DNA from: an uncultured Megasphaera sp.
Lineage (GTDB): Bacteria > Bacillota > Negativicutes > Veillonellales > Megasphaeraceae
Direction: 5' to 3'
Length of the DNA stretch: 64,000 nt
NCBI GenBank assembly: GCA_900540735.1
Contig: UQHB01000006.1
Span: 1 to 64,000 of the forward strand
A program made the translations under genes and the position numbers. Every line of letters starts with the position of its first letter. Within the stretch, counting starts at the first letter, position 1. Of the stretch, positions 1-4,943 are shown piece after piece. Under the pieces are notes generated by a model, which saw only the letters and a program-made list of their open reading frames with translations, searched no databases and was not told where the DNA came from.

Positions 1-159
1 TCGGCTTGTGGTATGGGGCTCGTCGGGTTGTTTAAATACTTTACAGACAGTACGAAAAACAGCCCGGCAGGGCAATATCCAAATCCATTTCATAAACCCG
101 ATAGGCCGCCCGTAATGCCTTGTGACAATGTACAAGATAAAGGAGGAAAGACCGTATGA
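1..159 (+). CDS. C-terminal end of an unidentified prophage protein (5' cut by window)
   Basis: The first reading frame is open from base 1 to a TGA at 157-159. That TGA overlaps the ATG of the downstream endolysin in an ATGA arrangement, which is typical of translationally coupled phage genes. The 52 visible residues include a short hydrophobic stretch (GMGLVGLF) and a proline-rich tail. The endolysin's Shine-Dalgarno (AGGAGG at 141-146) lies inside the last codons. No family is recognised. Probably the last structural or lysis-associated gene before the endolysin. Confidence 0.45.
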   Translation, partial: SACGMGLVGLFKYFTDSTKNSPAGQYPNPFHKPDRPPVMPCDNVQDKGGKTV

Positions 160-767
160 AATATGGGATTGACGTAAGCTATTGCCAGGCCGGGTTTGAC
201 TATAATCAAGCCGTGGCAGAAGGCAAAGAATTTTGTATTGTACGGATTGGCCGCTCAAAAATGTATGGCGGTCAAGAACTAGATGACTACTTTGTGCAGA
301 ATATCAACGCCGCCAAAGCTGCTGGCATGGAACTAGGCATCTACTTTTATAGCCTTGCTACGACAGAGGACGAGGCCGCAAATGAAGCTCTTTGGCTGTT
401 AGATGTCATGCGTACGTATTTGAGCGGCGTAGGACTCAAAGCAGGTATCTGGCTTGACGTGGAAGAAGAAAGTCAAAAAGCCTTAGGGCGTGATAAGTTA
501 GCCAGCGTCATTATGTCGTGGGTCAATACAATGAACGCAGCGGGGCATTATGTTGGCGTGTATTCTTCGTATGACATTTTTACCAACTACATCAATACAG
601 ACTATATTCCGTCATACGTGCCGTTTTGGGTAGGTAATTACGGTAACACAAATTACTATAAAATTGAGCATCCCGAACGGCGTATATTGCTTTGGCAGTA
701 TTCGGACAAAGGCAATATAGGCGGTATGGACGTTGACCTCAATGTTATGTACGAAGACGGAGAATAA
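156..767 (+). CDS. Phage endolysin, GH25 (Chalaropsis-type) muramidase
   Basis: A 203-aa single-domain lysozyme that would cleave the MurNAc-GlcNAc bond of peptidoglycan at the end of the phage cycle. The start GIDVSY (residues 4-9), the DVEEE block (101-105, the DxE active-site pattern), GVYSS (134-138) and the LWQYSDKG...GGMDVDLN tail (179-196) are GH25 landmarks. There is no signal peptide and no wall-binding repeat, so release would need a holin. It overlaps the upstream frame by 4 bases and is followed closely by the Tad2-like gene. A strong AGGAGG sits 9 bases before the ATG. Confidence 0.9.
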   Translation: MKYGIDVSYCQAGFDYNQAVAEGKEFCIVRIGRSKMYGGQELDDYFVQNINAAKAAGMELGIYFYSLATTEDEAANEALWLLDVMRTYLSGVGLKAGIWLDVEEESQKALGRDKLASVIMSWVNTMNAAGHYVGVYSSYDIFTNYINTDYIPSYVPFWVGNYGNTNYYKIEHPERRILLWQYSDKGNIGGMDVDLNVMYEDGE

Positions 768-771
768 GACG

Positions 772-1062
772 ATGAACGATACAGATTGCATGCTTAATTT
801 TAGTGATGCCCTAGACCTTATGAAAAAAGGCGTGAAGATGCTCCGCAATGGCTGGGAAAAGGAAAACATGTTTTGCTATTACGTCCCAGAAGGCCGTTAC
901 GATGATTTAGGCTGGAAATATGGTCCGATGCTAGCTTTACATACAAAGTTTGGCTTTACGATTCCATGGCGGCCGGAACAAGACGACGTACTTGCCAAAG
1001 ATTGGTGCATTTATGCCGATGAAGAGGACATGAAAAACAATAATGATTTTTCCGAAACGTAG
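772..1062 (+). CDS. DUF2829 / Tad2-family protein (anti-Thoeris sponge family)
   Basis: This 96-aa protein matches the DUF2829 pattern: an opening LNFSDALDLMKKG, a RNGW turn, PMLALHTKFGFTIPW, and a closing DVLAKDW motif. The best-studied DUF2829 members are phage Tad2 proteins, which bind the cyclic ADP-ribose signal made by Thoeris TIR proteins and so block that defence. The ATG at 772 is preferred over in-frame starts upstream because CGGAG lies about 9 bases before it and it follows the endolysin stop by 4 bases. The lysis-cassette position means late expression unless it has its own promoter. The family call is firm; ligand binding by this copy is inferred. Confidence 0.8.
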   Translation: MNDTDCMLNFSDALDLMKKGVKMLRNGWEKENMFCYYVPEGRYDDLGWKYGPMLALHTKFGFTIPWRPEQDDVLAKDWCIYADEEDMKNNNDFSET

Positions 1063-1074
1063 GAGGTAGATAAC

Positions 1075-1374
1075 ATGGCAGAAGAAAATAAAACGCAGGT
1101 GGTAAGTGCAAAAAATGAACAGACCACAGATAACGCCGTAAAAATAGTAACGATAGAAAGTTTAGAAGTATGGAAAAACGAAGTTAAACAACACGTTAAT
1201 GAACAGGCCGCAGAACTAAAGGTAGACATTGAAAAACAGCTTGCAGACATCAAGGCATCGCATGACAACGTAACGGATACGACTAAAAACAAGTACGGGG
1301 CGTATTTCTTCCGTGCGGTCGAAGTGGTTACATTGGTTTGCGTCGTATATAGCGTGTTTAACCATCTCTTTTGA
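1075..1374 (+). CDS. Small coiled-coil protein with C-terminal membrane anchor (XhlA- or holin-like)
   Basis: A 99-aa protein with a charged, heptad-rich middle (about residues 28-65: VWKNEVKQHVNEQ...DIEKQLADIKASHD) and one hydrophobic segment at the C-terminus (about 78-96). This layout resembles the XhlA/haemolysin-type proteins encoded next to phage endolysins. It lies in the lysis cassette, with AGGAGG 9 bases before the ATG, between the Tad2-like gene and the overlapping exported coiled-coil pair. It may be the holin or a holin partner. No family-specific motif is visible, so the role rests on position and topology. Confidence 0.6.
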   Translation: MAEENKTQVVSAKNEQTTDNAVKIVTIESLEVWKNEVKQHVNEQAAELKVDIEKQLADIKASHDNVTDTTKNKYGAYFFRAVEVVTLVCVVYSVFNHLF

Positions 1375-1411
1375 GTTGTAAAATAATCCTTTACTACTAG
1401 GAGGTAAATCA

Positions 1412-1798
1412 GTGGATGAAAACAAATATCCAAAGTACCATAAAACGTATGTTATTGGCTGTTTTGTGTTTGTTGTTATTGCCTTTTGCATCGGTTTCTT
1501 TAGCGGCTACGAAAAGCGAGACCGTCAAGCCGCCGCAGACAATCGTAATATCTTACGAACAGTACAACAGCTTGAGGACACAGTTCAACGCCTTGGAACT
1601 CAACTTAACGCAACTGAAAGCCAACTCCTCGAAGGACAAAGAGCGAATAGCGATGCTAGAAAAACAGCTGAAGGACTCGCAGTCAGCATTGGACAAAGCC
1701 GCGTACTCCTTGACGATAGCGAAGAGCGACTGGCAGTCATTAAACAGCAATTTGCAAATATTGACCGAGCAAATAACCTTGCTGGAGCAGACGAATAA
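1412..1798 (+). CDS. Putative inner-membrane spanin-like protein (GTG start, overlaps next gene)
   Basis: A 128-aa frame starting at GTG 1412, eight bases after AGGAGG. It has one N-terminal membrane segment (about residues 13-30, YVIGCFVFVVIAFCIGFFSG) followed by about 90 residues of heptad-rich sequence (IGQSRVLLDDSEERLAVIKQQ). That is the N-in, type II topology of an i-spanin. Codon use looks natural throughout. It almost completely overlaps the 1416 frame, which also looks like a real exported coiled-coil protein. Either both are translated from one ribosome-binding site, or only the 1416 frame is real. Confidence 0.5.
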   Translation: MDENKYPKYHKTYVIGCFVFVVIAFCIGFFSGYEKRDRQAAADNRNILRTVQQLEDTVQRLGTQLNATESQLLEGQRANSDARKTAEGLAVSIGQSRVLLDDSEERLAVIKQQFANIDRANNLAGADE

Positions 1799-1871
1799 AC
1801 GCCTCGAAAGACAGCGAAATACGTGGGCGGTCGTCGCTGGTAGCGCATTATTGTATAGTGTGCTAAAATAA
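1416..1871 (+). CDS. Exported coiled-coil protein with C-terminal membrane segment (spanin-like)
   Basis: A 151-aa frame starting at ATG 1416, four bases after the GTG of the overlapping gene and offset by +1. It shows a Sec signal peptide (KRMLLAVLCLLLLPFASVSLAA, cleavage near residue 31), a long coiled coil (about 50-130) and a C-terminal hydrophobic segment (WAVVAGSALLYSVL). A signal at one end and a membrane segment at the other, both facing the periplasm, is reminiscent of a unimolecular spanin, but the only Cys near the signal (AVLC) is not a good lipobox. It ends just before a terminator, closing the lysis operon. Confidence 0.6.
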   Translation: MKTNIQSTIKRMLLAVLCLLLLPFASVSLAATKSETVKPPQTIVISYEQYNSLRTQFNALELNLTQLKANSSKDKERIAMLEKQLKDSQSALDKAAYSLTIAKSDWQSLNSNLQILTEQITLLEQTNKRLERQRNTWAVVAGSALLYSVLK

Positions 1872-1886
1872 ATATAGGTTATTTAC

Positions 1887-1929
1887 AAAGAGCTTTCCAT
1901 TACTGGCCTTGTACGGCAGGCTCTTTTTT
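1887..1929 (+). terminator. Rho-independent terminator of the lysis operon
   Basis: AAAGAGC (1887-1893) pairs with GCTCTTT (1920-1926), with an inner GCC/GGC pairing (1906-1908 with 1915-1917) and a T run to 1929. It lies 16 bases after the last lysis gene and directly abuts the -35 of the small-RNA unit that follows. Confidence 0.65.
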
Positions 1930-1930
1930 A

Positions 1931-1959
1931 TTGCTTTAATTATTGATATAAGTTATAAT
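1931..1959 (+). promoter_or_regulatory. Sigma-70 promoter for the CRISPR-repeat-like small RNA
   Basis: TTGCTT (1931-1936), 17 bases, then a perfect TATAAT (1954-1959). The predicted transcription start, about seven bases on, falls at 1964-1967, which is the first base or two of the repeat-like 32-mer. The promoter starts immediately after the T tract of the preceding terminator, so it makes the following unit transcriptionally independent. Confidence 0.65.
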
Positions 1960-1963
1960 ACAA

Positions 1964-2063
1964 GTGACGTACCGAAAGGTAACGAGGATTGAAATAGTTT
2001 GTGATTATTTAAAGAATGTGAACGTAAAAGGCTATACCATTGTTGGTATGGCCTTTCTTTTTT
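1964..2063 (+). ncRNA. Candidate RNA anti-CRISPR: solitary CRISPR-repeat-like unit with own promoter and terminator
   Basis: A stand-alone transcription unit of about 100 nt with no ORF. The first 32 bases (1964-1995) look like a CRISPR repeat of the I-B/I-C style. They begin GTGAC, fold as CGTACC-GAAA-GGTAACG (1968-1984, one bulged A, GNRA loop) and end GGATTGAAAT, like the 5' handle of many crRNAs. About 30 bases of non-repetitive sequence follow, then a strong terminator at 2027-2063. Only one repeat copy was seen and no cas gene is in the window. Phage-borne solitary repeat units with a promoter and terminator are the known form of RNA anti-CRISPRs (Racr). The function is inferred from architecture; an unrelated phage small RNA is the alternative. 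Confidence 0.5.
2027..2063 (+). terminator. Strong Rho-independent terminator of the small RNA
   Basis: AAAGGCTATACCA (2027-2039) pairs with TGGTATGGCCTTT (2044-2056) over 13 pairs with one G-U, loop TTGT, followed by a T-rich tract to 2063. Its T tract is the first part of the 130-bp repeat that carries the next promoter. Confidence 0.85.
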
Positions 2064-2187
2064 ATATTATTTTAGTGTAAAATTGCTAGAATAAGCCATT
2101 TATATATTGACATTGGCGTAAAAATAATATATAATATAATTAAAGATAAGAAATAAACAACTTACAAAAAAGGAGAGAATCAAAATG
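2058..2187 (+). repeat. 130-bp promoter-cassette repeat, copy 1
   Basis: Bases 2058-2187 match 3337-3466 with one mismatch (G/A near 2092) and no gap. The repeat runs from a terminator T tract through a consensus promoter, leader and AGGAGAG ribosome-binding site to the ATG. The two genes diverge from the second codon on. It works as an exchangeable expression cassette upstream of 2185 and 3464. Confidence 0.95.
2107..2135 (+). promoter_or_regulatory. Perfect consensus sigma-70 promoter P1
   Basis: TTGACA (2107-2112), 17 bases, TATAAT (2130-2135), with a second TATAAT just after it (2135-2140). The transcript would carry an A-rich leader of about 45 bases ahead of the gene at 2185. A full consensus match at ideal spacing implies high unregulated activity unless the HTH proteins encoded downstream repress it. 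Confidence 0.85.
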
Positions 2188-2475
2188 TTACAAAATGAAG
2201 AAATCAAAAAATTACAAGAAAATGGATTTAAACGCTGGACAAAAGGCCAGTATGACCGACTTTACATTGATGCTTTAACTGTTGCGAATCAAGATGAAGA
2301 CTTTATGGCTATGGTCAATCGTTCCGGAAGATTTCAAGCTCAGGTCAAAGCTACAAAAAGTTATGTTGATGTAGCAACAGGGAAACCGGTAATTCAGTAT
2401 AAATTTACTGGTACATCTGACCAGGAAGAATTTAAAAATATTTTTGAAAAGATGGTTTATGGTATTTTAAAATGA
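2185..2475 (+). CDS. Small prophage protein of unknown function (candidate anti-defence gene)
   Basis: A 96-aa soluble, charged protein beginning MLQNEEIKKLQENGFKRW, with no signal or membrane segment. It is the first gene after a perfect-consensus promoter. It is followed after 10 bases by two HTH genes that look co-transcribed, ending in a terminator at 3312-3342. I recognise no family. Short protein plus HTH genes under a strong promoter is how anti-CRISPR/aca operons are built, so an anti-defence role is a reasonable guess but not shown by the sequence itself. Confidence 0.7.
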   Translation: MLQNEEIKKLQENGFKRWTKGQYDRLYIDALTVANQDEDFMAMVNRSGRFQAQVKATKSYVDVATGKPVIQYKFTGTSDQEEFKNIFEKMVYGILK

Positions 2476-2485
2476 GGATTTTTTT

Positions 2486-2806
2486 ATGAACATAATCGAG
2501 GAAATAAAACACCGATTTGAAAAAGGAGAATCCTTAAAACGGATTTCTCAAGACACAGGAATTTCCTTCGGGAAAATTCGAAAAATACTGATTTCAGAAG
2601 GGGTTTTACGGTATCCTTTGACGAATAAAATCCTTGCGTTAAAAGCGCAAGGATTATCTATGCAAGAAATTTCTGATAGATTGAACTGCTCAAAACAAAA
2701 GGTAAATAACTATCTTCCATATGGGAGAGTTATTTACAAATATAATCAAAGTAATAATGCTTTGACTATAAAAAGATGGAGACAAAATAAGAATAAAGAG
2801 GAGTGA
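2486..2806 (+). CDS. Small protein with two helix-turn-helix motifs
   Basis: A 106-aa basic protein with two HTH-like units in tandem: residues about 14-40 (GESLKRISQDTGISFGKI) and about 54-80 (QGLSMQEISDRLNCSKQKVNN followed by YLPYGR). The second resembles sigma region 4 or homeodomain-like phage regulators. It lies between the small gene at 2185 and the HTH gene at 2811 (4-base gap), so the three form one operon. It may autoregulate the duplicated promoter, as Aca proteins do. No ligand or enzymatic domain is seen. Confidence 0.7.
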   Translation: MNIIEEIKHRFEKGESLKRISQDTGISFGKIRKILISEGVLRYPLTNKILALKAQGLSMQEISDRLNCSKQKVNNYLPYGRVIYKYNQSNNALTIKRWRQNKNKEE

Positions 2807-2810
2807 TATA

Positions 2811-3326
2811 GTGAATGGTGTATCATTGAATAAAAGTCGGGATAAATGGCTTGCTCAGCTACAATATGACAAGGAAAAGAAAATTCTCGGCATATTTGAT
2901 ACTGAGGAAGAAGCCATACAGGCACGGCTTAATGCTTTGAAGGAATTGGTTGCTAATCATCCTGAATGGACAGCAGTTCGAAAGGCTCGCATGTTAAAAG
3001 GCATGTCGCTCAAGGAAATGGCTGAGCTGCTTAGTATCAGCTATCAGGTTGCGTTGCGCCTTGATTCTGAGGAGTTGAAAAAATGGAATTGGCAAATGCC
3101 AACCATTTTAAGGTTTATAAACCAAGGTGTCCCAACGTTTAAGGATACCGAAACATTTACATATTTTAGAAATCAATTAGGTCTTTCGCAACAACAACTT
3201 TGTGAGAGAGTTGGTATATCCCGGCGTTCGTATCAAAATTGGGAGAGCGGTAGCGCAGAATGCCCTGCGCTAACCAAAAATGTAATACTTGCAATAATGA
3301 AAGAAATGACTAATAGCATCACTTAA
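2811..3326 (+). CDS. AP2-like plus Cro/C1-type HTH regulator
   Basis: A 171-aa protein starting at GTG 2811 after GAGGAG. The N-terminal 45 residues (NKSRDKWLAQLQYDKEKK, then GIFDTEEEAIQAR) resemble the AP2/integrase-type DNA-binding fold found in phage proteins. A second HTH-like stretch lies at about 65-85 (GMSLKEMAELLSISYQVALR). A clear XRE/Cro domain lies at about 120-165 (NQLGLSQQQLCERVGISRRS, then YQNWESG). As the last gene of the 2185-3326 operon it is well placed as repressor of the operon, and of the second promoter copy that starts 11 bases after its stop. Confidence 0.75.
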   Translation: MNGVSLNKSRDKWLAQLQYDKEKKILGIFDTEEEAIQARLNALKELVANHPEWTAVRKARMLKGMSLKEMAELLSISYQVALRLDSEELKKWNWQMPTILRFINQGVPTFKDTETFTYFRNQLGLSQQQLCERVGISRRSYQNWESGSAECPALTKNVILAIMKEMTNSIT

Positions 3327-3342
3327 TGTGATGCTATTTTTT
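3312..3342 (+). terminator. Rho-independent terminator overlapping the 2811 gene stop
   Basis: AATAGCATCAC (3312-3322) pairs with GTGATGCTATT (3328-3338), followed by T residues to 3342. The stop codon of the HTH gene (3324-3326) lies in the loop. The T tract is the first part of the second 130-bp cassette, just as at 2058. Confidence 0.85.
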
Positions 3343-3466
3343 ATATTATTTTAGTGTAAAATTGCTAAAATAAGCCATTTATATATTGACATTGGCGTAA
3401 AAATAATATATAATATAATTAAAGATAAGAAATAAACAACTTACAAAAAAGGAGAGAATCAAAATG
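3337..3466 (+). repeat. 130-bp promoter-cassette repeat, copy 2
   Basis: Second copy of 2058-2187, exactly 1279 bases downstream with one mismatch. It again begins in the T tract of a terminator and ends on the ATG of a small gene. Near-identity beside unrelated flanks points to recent duplication or to exchange of coding cargo behind a fixed cassette. Confidence 0.95.
3386..3414 (+). promoter_or_regulatory. Perfect consensus sigma-70 promoter P2
   Basis: TTGACA (3386-3391), 17 bases, TATAAT (3409-3414), identical to P1 at 2107-2135. It drives the gene at 3464. Confidence 0.85.
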
Positions 3467-3889
3467 AAAAGAACAGAATTAATTGAACTCAGAAATAAAT
3501 TAAATAACGCTTTAGGCGTTATCCGCCCGCTTGAAGGAGAAATCCTCAATGCAACAGATATGGACGACAGAATGGCAAACAAAGCCAATATGGCTTTTGA
3601 TAAGATTTTATCTGCAATGGAAAAAGTGGATGATTTACTTGACCGTATGAATGATTTTAAAGCTGATTTTCTCGAAGTAATGGCAGAATGTAGCTACCAG
3701 GAAGATGCCTATACAGGTGATACCGAAGAAGACTATAAGCTCGTTCAGTACGTTCTTGAACTCCACGAAAACAACGGAGAAGGAACGATTTATGCAAAAG
3801 AGGATAACCCTAACTTTAATGATGAAGTTAAATCGTTGAAACGATTCCTACGCAGGTGGAAGACCTTCTGTGGTGTAGTAGATGAATAA
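3464..3889 (+). CDS. Small acidic prophage protein of unknown function
   Basis: A 141-aa, strongly acidic, mostly helical-looking protein (MKRTELIELRNKLNNALG at the start, RFLRRWKTFCGVVDE at the end), without signal or membrane segments. It is expressed alone from the second copy of the consensus promoter cassette. High acidity with small size is common among phage inhibitors that mimic DNA or bind host proteins, but that is only suggestive. No family is recognised. Confidence 0.7.
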   Translation: MKRTELIELRNKLNNALGVIRPLEGEILNATDMDDRMANKANMAFDKILSAMEKVDDLLDRMNDFKADFLEVMAECSYQEDAYTGDTEEDYKLVQYVLELHENNGEGTIYAKEDNPNFNDEVKSLKRFLRRWKTFCGVVDE

Positions 3890-3897
3890 ATAAAAAG

Positions 3898-3968
3898 GCC
3901 GTTACGAGTGGAGTAAACACTCATAACGGCAACAGATAGGACTTGCGATTGGAGTCGGGTCCTATCTG
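3898..3968 (+). other. Two adjacent strong hairpins ahead of the RadC-like gene
   Basis: Hairpin A: GCCGTTA (3898-3904) with TAACGGC (3924-3930), extended inward by GAGTG/CACTC around a GAGTAAA loop with one mismatch. Hairpin B: CAGATAGGAC (3933-3942) with GTCCTATCTG (3959-3968), 16-base loop. Neither has a T tract, so they are not simple terminators. They occupy the leader between the 3464 gene and the RadC-like gene and could control RNA stability, processing or translation. Confidence 0.6.
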
Positions 3969-3997
3969 TATTCTATCAAAATAGGAGGCAGATTACA

Positions 3998-4636
3998 ATG
4001 ATGACAGTTATGGAAAGAGCCGCGTACTTTGGCACAGGTGAACAGTACCTGCAAGACATTGAAGTCCTACAGATGCTATTAGGAAATAAACGCGCGGCAG
4101 TAAAACTATTAAAAGAAATGCCGCGTGAAAAGCTGTATGACCTTAGCGAAACAGATATGTACCGCCTTATCCCCATCGTGGGAGAAAAACAGGCGGCGAG
4201 AGTAATTGCAGCTGTCGAACTTGGAAAACGTATTGCAAAGTCAGGCGCAAAGCGAAATGCTGATACATTTGAAAACCAAGAGGACATAGCGAATTATGTC
4301 ATGGAAGATATGAGATACTTGACGCAAGAGCATTTCAATGCCATGTATCTAACCGTAAAGAATCAGCTCATTACGGTCAAAAATATCAACGTGGGGTCGT
4401 TAGATGCGAGCCCTGTTAGCGGACGGGAGGTATTTAAGTTTGCTATCGAGTATAATGCAGGGGCTGTCGTCTTGTTACATAATCATCCGTCTGGCGACCC
4501 CAAACCGAGCAAGACGGATATCCAAATAACTCACCAGCTATTGAAGGCGAGCAAGGTGCTGCATATTGCCATCCATGATCATATCATTATCGGAGATGGC
4601 ATTTATTACAGCTTGAAACAACACGGCTATATGTAA
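3998..4636 (+). CDS. radC: RadC-like JAB/MPN domain protein
   Basis: A 212-aa protein of the RadC (UPF0758) family. The N-terminal half contains a helix-hairpin-helix-like segment (about 45-80). The C-terminal half is a JAB/MPN metalloprotease-type domain with the metal-binding signature HNHPSGDPKPSKTD at 161-174. RadC is often carried at the ends of prophages and mobile elements; its biochemical role is still unsettled despite the old DNA repair label. The ATG at 3998 follows AGGAGG with 9-base spacing. It is the last prophage gene before a strong terminator and chromosomal rng. Confidence 0.85.
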   Translation: MMTVMERAAYFGTGEQYLQDIEVLQMLLGNKRAAVKLLKEMPREKLYDLSETDMYRLIPIVGEKQAARVIAAVELGKRIAKSGAKRNADTFENQEDIANYVMEDMRYLTQEHFNAMYLTVKNQLITVKNINVGSLDASPVSGREVFKFAIEYNAGAVVLLHNHPSGDPKPSKTDIQITHQLLKASKVLHIAIHDHIIIGDGIYYSLKQHGYM

Positions 4637-4737
4637 TGAGTTGTTTTCAAAAGGAAACAACTTGAAAAATAAATAAATGTTTGGTATGATGTTTATGTAA
4701 GGGGCTCGTCTCCTTATCGCAAATATCCAAGCCAGCG

Positions 4738-4775
4738 AAGGAGCCTTGCCAGTGATGGCAGGGCTCCTTTTTTTT
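4738..4775 (+). terminator. Strong Rho-independent terminator after radC
   Basis: AAGGAGCC (4738-4745) pairs with GGCTCCTT (4762-4769), continued inward by TGCC/GGCA (4747-4750 with 4757-4760), and followed by eight T residues. It isolates the prophage end from the downstream chromosome. Confidence 0.85.
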
Positions 4776-4793
4776 GACCACACTTTGACCACA
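4773..4793 (+). repeat. Two TTTGACCACA direct repeats at 11-bp spacing
   Basis: TTTGACCACA occurs at 4773-4782 and 4784-4793. Short direct repeats beside a prophage end can be recombinase arm-binding or attachment sequences. The 11-bp period would put both on the same DNA face. The attachment role is a guess. Confidence 0.45.
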
Positions 4794-4943
4794 AAAAAAT
4801 GTAAAAACTAAAATTTATAGTATAATATGTATAATTTAGATACTCAAAACAACGATAAAATAAGATAAAACAATGTAGGTAAAAATAGCTTTCTTATGGT
4901 ACAATAGGGACAATGAAACTATAGTGAGGTGCCGAAGAAACTG

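Larger units (their letters stand above)
4637..4943. other. Prophage-chromosome junction region
   Basis: This stretch of about 300 bases without a gene contains an inverted repeat (GTTGTTT/AAACAAC, about 4641-4662), the strong terminator at 4738-4775 and two TTTGACCACA direct repeats. An AT-rich stretch follows, with a TATAAT at 4821-4826 and a TACAAT at 4900-4905 that may serve rng. No integrase or tRNA is present. The right attachment site of the prophage is probably here, but the core cannot be defined without the left end. Confidence 0.4.

Noticed and set aside
1416..1510. Lipoprotein signal (o-spanin) in the 151-aa frame
   Set aside because: The only Cys in the signal follows AVL, which does not fit a lipobox; a signal peptidase I site near SLAA is more likely.
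1964..1995. A CRISPR array
   Set aside because: Only one repeat-like unit is present; no second copy and no cas genes are seen in the window. It is reported as a solitary unit instead.
4637..4943. Integrase gene or tRNA attachment site at the prophage end
   Set aside because: No frame of suitable length and no tRNA-like fold is present; the integrase is probably at the other end, outside the window.
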